From NCBI GenBank assembly GCA_029582155.1, contig CM055902.1:17763011-17827010 (forward strand): a stretch of 64,000 nucleotides of DNA, in the 5' to 3' direction. Numbering within the stretch: position 1 is the first letter of the stretch; every line of letters starts with the position of its first letter. This document shows, piece after piece, positions 1 through 12,900 of this stretch. The position numbers and the translations under genes are program-made. Source of the stretch: Panopea generosa. Its lineage: Eukaryota; Mollusca; Bivalvia; Adapedonta; Hiatellidae. The notes below the pieces were generated by a model that saw nothing but the letters and a program-made list of their open reading frames with translations, made no database searches and had not been told where the DNA came from.

Positions 1-78
1 GCATGGACAGTAGGCTGGGGATCACACAAACACACACACGCACGCACGGACGCACGGACGCACGCACATATACATATC
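1..78. repeat. CA/GCAC/GGAC simple repeats at the left edge
   Basis: Alternating CACA, GCAC and GGACGCAC steps cover about 28-70. No gene signal. Confidence 0.7.
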
Positions 79-1160
79 ACTAACAGCGTCGCATAATGGA
101 CTATCTCCTTCGTACCTATGTTCACTCTTACCTGAAAATGTTGGGAATCTTGTTGGCTATAACATTCGAAATGCACAAGACCTTAGGACGTTTTCATGTA
201 ATACTCAATTATATTTTAACTCATTCTTACCGTCTTCTGTGCGTGAATGGAATTCTCTTCCTCACCTCATAAGAGAGTCGCCTTCCCTTAATATATTCAA
301 ATCAAATATCAATGCTAATAAACAAAAGGTTCCAAATCATTATTATACAGGAAACCGAACTGCCCAAATATATCATACACGACTTCGTACAAATTGCAGT
401 AACTTGAATCAACATTTATTCAATAAAAACATAGTTGCAAGTCCAAATTGTCTTTGTGGTGAAATTGAGGACACATATCATTATTTATTCAGGTGCAGAC
501 TATTTCACCAATATAGACAAAGAATGATGACTGAATTAAAATTAGCTTTTCCACATGATCCTTCATTGAATGATCTTCTGTATGGTAATGAAAATCTTAC
601 ATTAACTGACAACAACTCGATTTTCATGACAGTTCAAAATTATATTATAAAGACCAAACGTTTTGAATATCGCACACAGTTAAATAGATAATGACTTGTT
701 ATGTTTTTTTACCTAATTAATTATAACAACAAGCCTCTATTTGATCTTGGATAGTAAGAAACAATGGTTAATGAATGGATTGGATTGATAAACATAAACT
801 TGGAAAATACCTATCCCCTGTATCGGAATGAACCGATAATGAAAAGAAAATCAGTGGAGTCTCTTTCTTTCCTTCTTTTCAACCAATACTCTCTTTTTTA
901 GTTTTTGAAATATTCTGAATAAACCATTATTTCTTTAACCAATTTTTGCACATTTGGCCAAATTGAAATTATTTCGGAACAATATGATAAAGTTTATAAG
1001 AAATGTAAAATAACTGTTATGGAAGCAGATTTACACAAGCTTCTAAAGCTTTTTTCTGTATCCTTTCCACATAATTCGTTAAACGTATGACTTTATTGTT
1101 AAATGTATGCTAAATATATGTACTTATGTGAATAAAATATTGTTTAAACTAACAGCGTCG
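79..1160 (+). mobile_element. 5'-truncated LINE with 13-bp target-site duplication
   Basis: The direct repeat ACTAACAGCGTCG lies at 79-91 and 1148-1160. Between them, an open frame from about 92 to 691 encodes the C-terminal part of a non-LTR retrotransposon protein: SVREWNSLP then RLRTNCSNLNQHL and CLCGEIEDTYHYLFRC, a C-x-C...H...C finger typical of CR1/Jockey-like ORF2 ends. About 450 bases of 3' UTR follow with AATAAA near the end. The endonuclease and polymerase domains are absent, as expected of 5' truncation during target-primed reverse transcription. Orientation is +. The copy is dead but its visible frame is intact. Confidence 0.85.
239..691 (+). pseudogene. LINE ORF2 C-terminal fragment
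   Basis: The frame continues upstream of 239 without a stop to about the truncation point, so the GTG at 239 is not a real start. It ends at TAA 689-691. Contains the WNSLP block and the terminal C-x-C-H-C finger; no catalytic polymerase motif is present. Confidence 0.8.
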
Positions 1161-1485
1161 GTAGAACGCTTGAGGGTCTGTGAATCTAATTAATCAACTC
1201 TTGTCCAAATATTCTGCTATGAAATTAAAGAGATGACAGAATCCACCGCTAATAAAGCACTCACTTAAGAATTACCGCCCTTACATGACGATAGCAAGAT
1301 TCTTGCGACCAAGAAATCAAAGTAAATCGACTGGGCATTCATTTTGTTTAAAATGCTTAATATGTCAATTCTTTGTACATATGAGACCATTGGAACATTT
1401 TCTGCCAAGTTTGAATGGCATGGGTACTGCTTGGTGGAGCTATAACGGTTTAAAGATGCTTAGTAATACCCTGTAACAAATTGAG

Positions 1486-1690
1486 CGCGAGGTCCAGTGG
1501 TAGAGCACCGAACCCATGATCGGAGGGTCGTGGGTTCGATCCTCCGCTACGGCTTTGTGTGGTGTCCTTAAGCAAGGCACTTTTCCGCATATGCTTAGTA
1601 CTGGTTCTAACCAGGAAGACTTCGAGCGTGATTTGCCTAAGTTGTAAGAACTTGTTTCACAATCGAAGTAAAATAAATAAGTTTAAACTT
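1486..1690 (+). mobile_element. tRNA-derived SINE, full length
   Basis: The head has box A-like AGTGGTAGAGCACC and box B-like GGGTTCGATCC, as in a tRNA gene. A body with TCCTTAAGCAAGGCAC and CTTAGTACTGG follows, then a tail GAAGTAAAATAAATAAG. The same body and tail recur at 2285, 29315, 40190 and 45668, so this is a family and not a tRNA gene. Confidence 0.8.
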
Positions 1691-1739
1691 ACCTTAACAA
1701 ATGGGCAGTATTGTCAAAAATTAAGGGGTGTCATCAAAC

Positions 1740-2075
1740 CATTAGAATTGCGTGACAGTAACCTTGTCAACCCCAACTTTTTTTTTCTCTGTATATTTGG
1801 ACCAGCAGACAAGTATTGAAAATGATTTTTATAGGATTTTAACAGATGTGTGTATTTATGTGCATTTGAGGACTTCTTCTTTAATACACGTGACTGTCTT
1901 TAAAAACAAGCTGGCCAATATACTAGTAATTATGCATTTGTATGTGCGAATTCATTCCTGCTATGAAAAAAACTTTAAAATAATTTTATGTGGATATGTT
2001 TTTACAGTGGAAATTCTAGACTTTATTTTATATAGAACAAAGAACTAAATTCAACCTTGTAGTGATTGAGACTAG
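1740..2075 (+). mobile_element. Diverged copy of the GTCTCACTACACAG MITE family
   Basis: The stretch from about 1835 to 2072 aligns by eye with 26440-26645 and 27825-28070: shared CTGGCCAA, ATTCCTGCTATG, ATTTTATATAGAACAA and an end resembling CTGTGTAGTGAGAC with a small insertion. The left end is poorly preserved. Confidence 0.6.
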
Positions 2076-2284
2076 GGAATAGTGGTGAATTTGCACAGTA
2101 TCCTATTTTACATCATACGAAATGAAATAAATAATAGAAAATGTAGAAATACTAAACTTTAATAATGATTCGTACAAGTTTTAATAATTATTAATACGAC
2201 ATATGGTAGGCTTTCAGAATAAGATCAATAAATTAGGTCACCATTAGAACCATTTGCTTTGAACATGAGGACAAAGTTTTATGT

Positions 2285-2352
2285 GTACTTAGTACTGGTT
2301 CAACCCAGAATGCCACTATGACTGATTAGCATACGTTAGAAGAACTTGATTA
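2285..2352 (+). mobile_element. SINE body fragment
   Basis: CTTAGTACTGGTTCAACCCAG and AGAACTTGATTA match the body of the SINE at 1486. The tRNA-like head is missing. Confidence 0.5.
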
Positions 2353-2462
2353 AAAATTACATAAGATAATTTTTTAATTATGATTTCCTTATCAAATTAT
2401 CGAGTACCATATATTTACTAAAACGTGTTTATTAATTGAAATATGATGAATGTTCATTTCAG

Positions 2463-2522
2463 CTTTGGCTGGACAATGTCCCGGGGCGTGGACTATGTGT
2501 AATTCTGTACCACTTTGCTATG
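2463..2522 (+). CDS. Exon 1 recognised: Cys-rich segment
   Basis: Acceptor AG at 2461-2462, donor GTAAGT at 2523, phase 1 to 1. Encodes 19 full codons with three Cys (GQCPGAWTMCNSVPLCY). The incoming split codon needs one base from an exon upstream, which I could not identify. Confidence 0.7.
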
Positions 2523-3906
2523 GTAAGTGTCAAACAAACCATGTCAATATGTGAAGACATAGGATAGTAATAAAGTATATCTAGTGCAGCAAACCACGCA
2601 AAAATATGTAGTAAAAGTAATACAATATTCCTAGCACAGCAAACAATGTAAATATATATAGATATAGAAAATGCAATACAGTAAAACATGTTTAAGCGGT
2701 CACCTCTATAAAGCAGCCACCTGTCTTAAGCAATCATGTTTTCTATTTCAAATTTCTATTGCTTTCAAAGTAAATTAACCTGTATTAAGCAACAAGCTGT
2801 CTTAAAAGGCCACCTATGCTCTTTCTCTTGACTGGATACTTAAGACAGGTTAGACTCTACATACAATAAATCTAACATGTTTCCTGGATATACTGATAGC
2901 GTTCTGACATGCTCGATAAAGAAAGAAAATAAATGTTTAAAAAAAAACATATTTTTTTTAAAGAAAATAGATGTTATTTTTTTTAAATAAGATATAAACC
3001 AATTTTGAAAGTGATGAAAAAAAGAGTTTTATATATAATTTCTATTGTCTGATATAGGAATTCGATGTTGGCTAATTTATGCATATATCACGTGTGAGTG
3101 AAATTGCCATGATTTATAATACTAAGATACAAATCTCCCGATATCACGGAGAATCATTAAGCTGTTGCAATACAACTGGACGAAAGTGGGAGTTTAACGA
3201 AGATTACTTAAATGTGACTTAACACCATTTTCCTCACAGTTTATATTTGGCATCGAGTTTTATTGGCAAATGAAGCAATATTATAAGAACCACCGTTCTT
3301 TCGTAGCTAACTGGCTAACTGACTAACATCAGTTTTTAACGAATCTGGGTTCGAACCACCTCATTGGTGAGTGATAAGTGCTCAAGACTTAACACGGTAG
3401 TCTGTAGAACGGACATAGCTCTCTCGATTGGGTCTGTTAAATAGCAGCACATTTGATTGGTCAGTTGCTTCATCTGAAAGTTTGAATGACGTCAAAGTTA
3501 AGTAAGCGTTCAATTGCTATGAATTGCTTTTTCATTGGAAGTTAATAGACCTGATTCGGGAGATATCAGGTTCTTGGATAGACTAAGTATATTTAGGCAC
3601 GTTGATTGGTCAGTTGCTTCAGTGAAAGTTTGAATGACGTCATAGTTTAGTTAGAGTTCAAGATCAGGTTCTATGTAAGTAAAATTTTAACAATTAAAAA
3701 GCTCAGAATAAAATGTTTGTTTCGTCCCTTTGATAGGTGCTGGGACAGGTATTTCCGATGATGACCAGAAATGTATTGTACAGAATGGATGTGATAGTAC
3801 ATACAGATTGGACGTGTGCCAGCAGTGCGACAGAAATCCCAGTCAATACCCCAGAGGCTCGCAATACATGGACTGTAAATCAAACTGCTTCACGCCAGGT
3901 AAGTAA

Positions 3907-3966
<60 letters not shown>

Positions 3967-6900
3967 ATTAGAGAAAGAGTGAATAAATGCGTTTGTGATT
4001 GTGCTTAGGTAATACTAACTATATTGAGAGAGAATATGATGGAAGAGTGAAGCAATGATTGTACGTGAGTGGTTATATTCGGGCGGTAGAGTGAACGAGG
4101 TGAGTGGGAATCGTTGATGACAGTATTTGAGTGGGTAAGTTAGATTTACGTGTCTGCGTCATGATACTCCAGTGATCATCCGCTTGGAAGACTGACTCAA
4201 GCAGCAGAAACCGCCGTGATGTCACCGAACAGTCTTAACACTACTCGTCTATCCAATAGTTTTTTTCTAATAATTTCCAAGTGAGAGAAATCTACAACAC
4301 CCACATCCCTGACAACATGTTTTCAAAAAGAAGTTCTGAAACACTACACTCCCCCAAAATGGCTTCGTATACTTCAATAAAACCAAACTCCTTTTATTGG
4401 CCAAATTTGAAGATTTTTATTTTGATTATATTTAATTATTTTATTTTTTTTGGTAAGTTTTACTTTTTCAATTTTAAGCTTTTCAATAAAATATCATCAA
4501 AATTTACATGCACAGCAAACGTTTCCTATATTTTATCTAGATAAAAATATAATTTTTAACAGTGAAGGTACTCTTGCTACCAGATAATATTTACACATAT
4601 AACACAGGGAGTACCAGACAATGATCAGAATAAATATCTTTGTGTAGCAAGAGTGCATTTATAATGAAAAAAAAAATATTTGAATGCCAAAAAAAAAAAT
4701 CCATAATTTTACCCTCTTTGAAGTAATCCTCTGTATTGAAAAACTTAAGGTAAAAAAATAAAATATACCTGTTTTTATTTTACAGGGTCGATATAGGGGC
4801 TTCGTGAACTATGCCCTTTATATTTTTTCATATATGGGCCACATAGAGAGTATGTTAATATGGATCTGCTTCATATCAAACTGATTAGCTAACGGTTTTG
4901 AGGTCATGAGTAAAACATATTAAATACAGTATTGTATTCTTCATAATGGTTAAAAGTGAGAAAATAAAAATAGTTTTAGCATGTTTTGTAACGGATGATC
5001 ACACGTCTACTTAATAACATACATTTTACAGAGGAATGCCCCCTTTCCAAGACAGAAGCAGTATTAATGGTCTGTATACACATTGGGGTAATTTGATTTC
5101 ATAATTGTAGATACATAGTATCAAACTTTCAGGAATAATGTCATAAAGCTTACCGAAATTGGAGTAATTCACTTTGTTTTTTTTGTACAGATACTGTTGC
5201 TAACATGTTGAAAGTAGACGTCTGCGGAATCTGTGGAGGAACGAATAGCACGTGCAATCCAGCAGTCACGAGGGCAGATGTTGACGTCATAGCAGACAAT
5301 CAAAATACAGTCCGTATTTAGTGTTTAACCTAATATGACAACCAATGGAATCGCTTCAATTTTCAAAATTGTGTCACTCTTATTTGTTAAAACAGCCTAC
5401 AAAATATTTTGATTATTGAGTTCGTTCTTAATTATTAAGAATTTTGCCATCACTGCACGCGTGTATATGACATTGTACAGACTCCGCCCTTGATTCAATT
5501 CTGAACACGTCATGTACAAACTACAAAGCCGCGCGAGCTATGCCTAGAAACGGCCTTAGCAAACATCAACTTTAAAACGTCGATCATCTCAGATTTCATT
5601 GATTATCATTGATTTTTTCATTATTTAAATATTAGAAAATTTTGGTCCTTTTTACAATAGATCTTAGTCGCCTGGTTTCTTTCTATGTCTATGTAAAAAT
5701 TGGGGGGGAAATCAGAGAAACAAAACTTGTAGTGGCTATAAGCACAATAAACATACTAGTATTTAACAACATACTTTTAATTCTGTGCAAGTGGATTAGA
5801 ACTACAAAATGTCTTTTCTTTCTTAGATATATTTTTTATGGAATATATAAAAAACGTGTTGGTCCTTCTGATTATTTTTTCACAAGCACTACCACATTTT
5901 AGCGTATTTATTCGTAAGCAACAGTTTACTTATTGCTATAATGTGTATTCTTGTTATCAGCCCCGAGTCATAGTTAATTGGTCCTTTAATAACAGGGTGC
6001 ACATAAAACACTCATTTTGAAGGTTGTTTTACATATATAGCCTTTGCAGTCACTAACCTATATACGTGATATATAAGAAAATGTGTTATTTTTCATAAAT
6101 ATATTAATCTTTATAAACTTATTGGCACTTTTAATATTTTTTTGCATATTGTTGTAAGCGTGAATTTGGTAGTTCAGATATTGGTATAAGTATGTGATTT
6201 TTAACTTTCTTAATTAAAGCCAGAAACATATAAATGTCAATTTTTTAACAAAGTTGATCTTTCGATATTTATTTCAGCTTTTGACAATTATACAAGTTTT
6301 CGAAAAAAACACTAGATTTTCTCTTTAAAAATGTGTGTTCACTTTAAATAACCCCTGCCTCTACACCCCCTATTTTGAAAGTATGTAATAGACTATATAA
6401 GTATTTCGCCCTTATTTTGAAATTGATTAAACTTTCACACAATACGAGCGCATTTGTTACGGACAGTATTAATAAATAAAGAATCTGAAGTAATCATGCC
6501 GTTCCATGCCTCAAAATAGTATAAATTTGATTTTTAATTTTTTTTTTTTGCTTTTCTTATATGTTCAATGGCATACAGTGCAGTTGTAAAATACGATCTC
6601 AAACCACATATTCTTTCTTTTACAGAATGTTAAACTAGAAGGTCATGGTTTTTCTGTTCCCGGACTCGAAATTGTAATATTCCAACGACTGATCAGACCA
6701 AAGAGATCAAATAGTGGGGCCACAATTGTTGCAATAGCTGTAATACGAAGGCTTGTGGATGCATCAAACGTAGAAGTAAGAATAGGACGTTTAACTAAAG
6801 GTAATGACAACTGACTGTATTAATACATTTAGTTTAGTGTTTTTGTATAGTTTATTTTAGTTAGAATTTTCTAGTATGTGTTCGGGATTAAAAGCACTAT

Positions 6901-9900
6901 TTTTAGTTTTCATCAGGTGATAAAAAATAATAGGCAAGTTTAATGTTCGTGAAGCATGTGCTGATTATGTACACTGTTCCTCGTTCATTATGGAATATGT
7001 ACATTGTACCTCGTTCCGTACTGAATATGTACATTATTCCTCGTTCCGTACTGACCTCGTTCCGTACTGAATATGTACATTATTCCTCGTTCCGTACTGA
7101 ACATGTACATTGTTCATCGTTCCGTACTGGATATGTACATTGTTCATCGTTCCGTACTGATTATGTACATTGTTCCTCGTTCCGTACTGAATATGTATAT
7201 TATTCCTCGTTCCGTACTGAATATGTACATTGTTCCTCGTTCCGAACTGAATATGTACATTGTTCCTCGTTCCGTACTGAATATGTACAGTGTTCCTCGT
7301 TCCGTACTGAATATGTACATTACTGAATATGTACATTGTTCCTCGTTCCGTACTGAATATGTACATTGTTCCTCGTTCAGTATGGAATATGTACATTGTT
7401 CCTCGTTCCATACTGATTATGTACATTGTTCCTCGTTCAGTATGGAGTATGTACATTATTCCTCGTTCCGTACTGAATATGTACATTGTTCCTCGTTCAG
7501 TACTGAATATGTACATTGATCCTCGTTCCGTACTGATTATGTACATTGTTCCTCGTTCAGTATGGAATATGTACATTATTCCTCGTTCCCTACTGAATAT
7601 CTATATTATTCCTCGTTCCGTACTGAATATGTACATTGTTCCTCGTTCCGTACTGAATTTGTACATTGTTCCTCGTTCCGTACTGAATATCTATATTATT
7701 CCTCGTTCCGTACTGAATATGTACATTGTACTTCGTTTCGTACATTGTTCCATGTTTAGTATTGATAATGTTTATTGTTCCATGTTCAGCACTGATTATG
7801 TACAATGTTCCTCATTAAGTACTGATTTTGTACAATGTTCTACGTTCAGTACTGATAATATACATTGTTCAACGTTCAGTACTGATTATGTACATTGTTC
7901 AATGTTCAGTACTGATTATGCACATTGTTCCATGTTCAGTACTGATTATGCACATTGTTCCATGTTCAGTATTGATTATGCACATTGTTCAACGCTCAGT
8001 ACAGATTATGTACATTGATCCACGCTCATGACTGATTATGTACATTGTTCCACATTCAGTACTGATTATGTACATTGTTTCACGTTCAGTACTGATTATG
8101 TACATTGTTCCACGCTCAGTACTGATTATGTACATTGTTCCACGCTCATTACTGATTATTGACATTGTTCAACATTTAGTACTGATTTTGTACACTGTTC
8201 CACATTCAGTACTGATTATGTATATTGTTACACGTTCAGTACTGATTATGTACATTGTTCCACATTCAGTACTGATTATGTTTATTTTTACATGCTCAGT
8301 ACTGATTATGTACATTGTTCAACGTTCTGTATTGATTATGTATATAGTCCACGCTCAGTACTGATTATGTACATTGTTCCACGTTCAGTGCTGATTATGT
8401 ACATTGGTCCACGTTCAGTGCTGATTAAGTATATTGTTCCACGTTCATTACTGATTATGTACATTGTTCCACACTCAGTACTGATTACATACATTGTTCA
8501 ACGTTAAGTGCTGATTGTGTACATTGTTCTACGTTCAGTGCTGATTGTGTACATTGTTCCACGTTCAGTGCTGATTATGTACATTGTTCAAAGTCCAGTG
8601 CTGATTATGTTCATTGTTCCATGCTCAGTACTGATAATATACATTGTTCGGCGTTCAGTGTTCAGTACTGATTATGTACATTGTTTCACGTTCAGTACTG
8701 ATTATATACATTGTTCCACGTTCAGTGCTGATAATGTACATTGTTCCATGCTCAGTACTGATTATGTACATTGTTCCACGTTCAGTGCTGATTATCTACA
8801 TTGTTTCACGTTCAGTGCTGATTATGTTCCACGTTCAGTGCTGATTATGTTCATTTTTCCACGTTCATTGCTGATTATGTACATTGTTCCACGCTCAGTA
8901 CTGATTATGTACATTGTTCCACGTTCAGTGGTGATTATGTACATTGTTCCACGTTCAGAGCTGATTATGTACATTGTTCAACGTTTGGTACTGAAAATGT
9001 ACATTGTTTCACGTTCTGTATTGATTATGTACATTGTTCCACGTTCAGTGCTGATTATGTACATTGTTCCACGTTCGTTACTGAAAATGTACATTGTTTC
9101 ACGTTCTGTATTGATTATGTACATTGTTCCACGTTCAGTGCTGATTATGTACATTGTTCCACGTGAGTACTGAAAATGTACATTATTCTACGCTCTGTAT
9201 TGATTATTTACGTTGGTGTATGTTATATGTGTTTGTGCGCATTGTTTCACGTTCAGTACTGATTGTCGCAGGTGAGTATGTATATTGTTCCACATTCAGT
9301 ACTGATTATGTACATTGTTCCACGTTCTATAATGAATATGTACACTGTTCCTCGTTTAGTGCTGATAGTGTTTATCTCGTTTTCGATCTGTACTCTTGCT
9401 CGAACAAATTTGAATTAGTGAAGAAACAGGTACATTGGAGAACACATCCTGTTTTACTTTTCCTAGATTTCTTTCAGGTACGTATATCATAGGGGCAAGA
9501 ACTTGGCCCGATGGTACAGAGTATGAGACAGCTTCTGGACCTGTCATATACGTGTATGCTGCAGCAGGTACTTATATATTGTTTGTATTCCATATGTTTT
9601 CCTTCCGTGACTATTTTTGGTATAAGTATACATTTACCTTGATAATTTTGAAAACCAGGGGTGGTAATCAACAACCATTCTTAAGAATATTCTTAGACTT
9701 TAACTCAAGACTGAGGCGCGTATCGTGTCATACTAAGTTACTCTTCTGAGTTAAATTTGAAATAGAAGCCTTAAACAAATTGAAGCAATAGAAATTTAAC
9801 AGGAGGTGTACAAATAGGTACTAATAGCTCTTTATAGAAGCAGTATGTACTTTTCCGTGTATAACGCAACAGTGTGTCATATCCGGGCTGACATTTCCTG

Positions 9901-12900
9901 CCGCAGGTAAATATTTTGTTTAACCCTTTACTCCATAGATACGCGTTTTCCCCGGACCAATCACAGAAGGCCTTTGAAAATAGTGCAGGAAGAGTTCAGA
10001 TTGCTCGTAACAAGCAATCTGAACACTTCTTGCACTGTTTTCCACTCAGTCAGTTAATATAAACATAATTCACCCAATAATTCAAAAGCCTTCTATATTA
10101 GGTGTCCAAAGGCGTCTATATTTCAGGCGTCCAAAGGCGTCTATATTAGAGGTGTCCAAAGGCGTCTATATTAGAGGTGTCCAAAGGCGTCTATATTAGA
10201 AGCGTCCAAAGGCGTCTATATTAGAGGTGTGCAAAGGCGTCTATATTAGAGGTGTCCAAAGGCGTCTATATTAGAGGCGTCCAAAGGCGTCTATATTAGA
10301 GGTGTCCAAAGGCGTCTATATTTGAGGTGGCCAAAGGCGTCTATATTAGAGGTGTCCAAAGGCGTCTTTATTAAAGGTGTCCAAAGGCGTCTATATTAGA
10401 GGTGTCCAAAGGCGTCTATATTAGAGGTGTCCAAAGGCGTCTATATGAAGTAAAGGGTTAAGTAATGAGTTCTAGCCCGATGAAGCATAACATTTGAACA
10501 GTCAGCAGAGGCCACTGTTTATACGTCTGATTCTTAAGTTTCCCCGGACCCCCATCAGCGCAAGTGGGAATCATCCTTGAATTTCTAAATTTGTCACGCT
10601 ACGCCCTTGAGACTGAATTTTGAAAAACATACAAGAGACCATTGTTTAGACTAAACTTTGGAAGCATGTAAGGATGAATACTATATAGTCAAGTGAAATC
10701 TAGAAACTTTTCTATTTGTCATGGTAAACTAAATATCTAAGGTTGGAATTTAGATTTTCTAGCGTAAGTCTAGCAGTTAGAAGTTAGTTTGATATCCGTT
10801 TTTCGTCTTCTGATATTCAAAGATGTAACTCTTCAAATTGGAGGTAAGGGTTAGGGTTAACGTTAGATTCATGATTTATATCGAATATCGAAAGACGAAT
10901 ATCAAACTAACTTCAGTCTGCCCTTAAGTCTGAGAATATTTCCAAGAATGGTTGGTGAATATGACCCCAGTATTATGACAGTACGTTGGAATAGGACGCG
11001 GGTCCAGCAATTAAACATTATTTTGCTTACTTATATTGTTAGTAAAATGAATTTTATAGATGATTCTGTACACATACGAAGGATGTCCGAAATGTTTTGT
11101 GTATTTATAAGTCACGCAAAGTTCAATTTGAATTTTTACATTGATACGCATTGATGGCTCTATTCAGTACCTACAGTGGTATATACATGTATCTACTGAA
11201 TCACGGGTTTCCAGAGTAATAGTAAGTTCAATATAGGCAGTCGTTGACCACTGTTGTAAAAATGGCCGAAAAAGGAGCAATCTCAATAAAATCAAATCAA
11301 CTTTAGCCTCAATACTCTCCGCAAGTAGATATGACGACCACGCACAGGAGGCCACCCCGGATTGACCTACCATGTAATTAATATTCATAACAATTCAGCC
11401 AATCAGATTAATTTAATTGATTAAAATTTTCTTCGGTGAAAATAGACTGATGTATCCTCTGTGCGTGCCCATCTAATTTACTGTGCGTAGAGTATTGAAG
11501 CTAATGAGATCGGGAAAGAAGTAGCAAATAATGAAGAAATTCGGACTTATAATAAAGTTCGTACTAAACTCGGTTATTCTCTAAAAGATATTTTTGTCAA
11601 AATCACATGGGTTTATGAGTTGACGAAAGTGTCTTATGAGACAGCTCGTAGATGGAAAAATGAGTCTGCTGTAGAGTCTGTTAGAAAATGTAAAATTTGG
11701 TCGACCAAAAACAGCAACATGTAAGAAATTGTGTCTAAAATTAAGAGAAGTTGTTCGAAATGATGCGCGAAATAATGTGCGTGATATTGCAAGCATTGCA
11801 AGAGTTTCACTATCTTCAGTTCATTTCGTTCTGAAAAAAAATCATGAAAAGTTCTGCTAGGTGGGTGTGGTTGACTAACGACCAATAGAAGGCATTGTTG
11901 AAGCTTAAAATGTTCCCTGAATATATCCAAAGGCAAGTTGCAAATTTTGTCACTGGTGACGAAACCATGGTACACTATTTCGGACAAGTGCGAAAGGTTT
12001 GGAACAAAATATGTGCCACCAAAAATGGCAGAAGGCCAGTCATTGCCAAACGGACATTGAGTGTAAAGGATATTTTCATGCATTTGTCTTCGCTGTTGAA
12101 GGTTTAGCAATATGGATACTGATAAACAAGGGTAAAAATGTGACTGGAAGGTATTAACGTATTATTGTGCTGAAAAAAACCCGAATAAGTACTTTGAAAA
12201 ACGCCGCCTAGACACTGGATTCAAACACGTTCATCTCTTGCATGACAATGCCCCAGCGCACACCTCTGTCCATGTAACGTATTTTTTGAAGTCTGAGAAA
12301 GTTGCATTACTACCACACCCCCTCCCTTACTCCCTTTACTCCCCAGACCTTGCCCTATGTGCCGCTCTGGTCGTAGATATTGGTCACGGTAGGCTCTTGG
12401 TTCTGCCGAAAACCAGTGCCTAAGTAGTATACTTGTTCTTCAATCAGCACACCGTGACGCTCTCCGGAAATAGATCGACAGAATAAATATATGTTTTTCT
12501 AGCGAGGGAGAATACTGTAAGGGTATAAAATGAAGACATTAGCGATTTAGTTATTTATTAATGGTTAGAGGAAAAATTCTCAATACATTTCGAACACCCT
12601 TCGTTTATCACTGTTACGCTACATTTACAGAACAAATGATACTGTAGACTGAAAAAGGTGTCATGAAGTAACAAAAAGGGGGCGATTGAAAATGGGGTCA
12701 AATCAAGGAAGGTGTCAATTGTGAAAGGTATTATGTAGATTGAGAAGAAACGGGGCAATTGAAAACGTGTGCCCTTGTGAAACGTGTTCTGAAGATTGAG
12801 AAAGGAGTCATGCAGATTGAAAAATGGGAGAAAGGGGCATGTAGATTGAGAAATAGGCTTATGTAGATTGTGAAAATGGGCATATACATTTTTAAGACTG

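Noticed and set aside
1285-1476. Possible upstream exon of the REJ gene
   Set aside because: No acceptor and donor pair gave the phase 1 exit needed to join 2463, and the composition is not clearly coding.
1486-1560. Functional tRNA gene
   Set aside because: Boxes A and B are present, but the acceptor arms do not pair properly and the sequence continues into a repeated SINE body.
7034-9173. Long open frames with 10-residue repeats (EYVHCSSFRT type)
   Set aside because: They arise in several frames on both strands from a stop-free 30-bp minisatellite inside an intron.
10846-10862. Telomere-like GGGTTAGGGTTA
   Set aside because: Only about two units, inside a TIR element; too short to mean an interstitial telomere.
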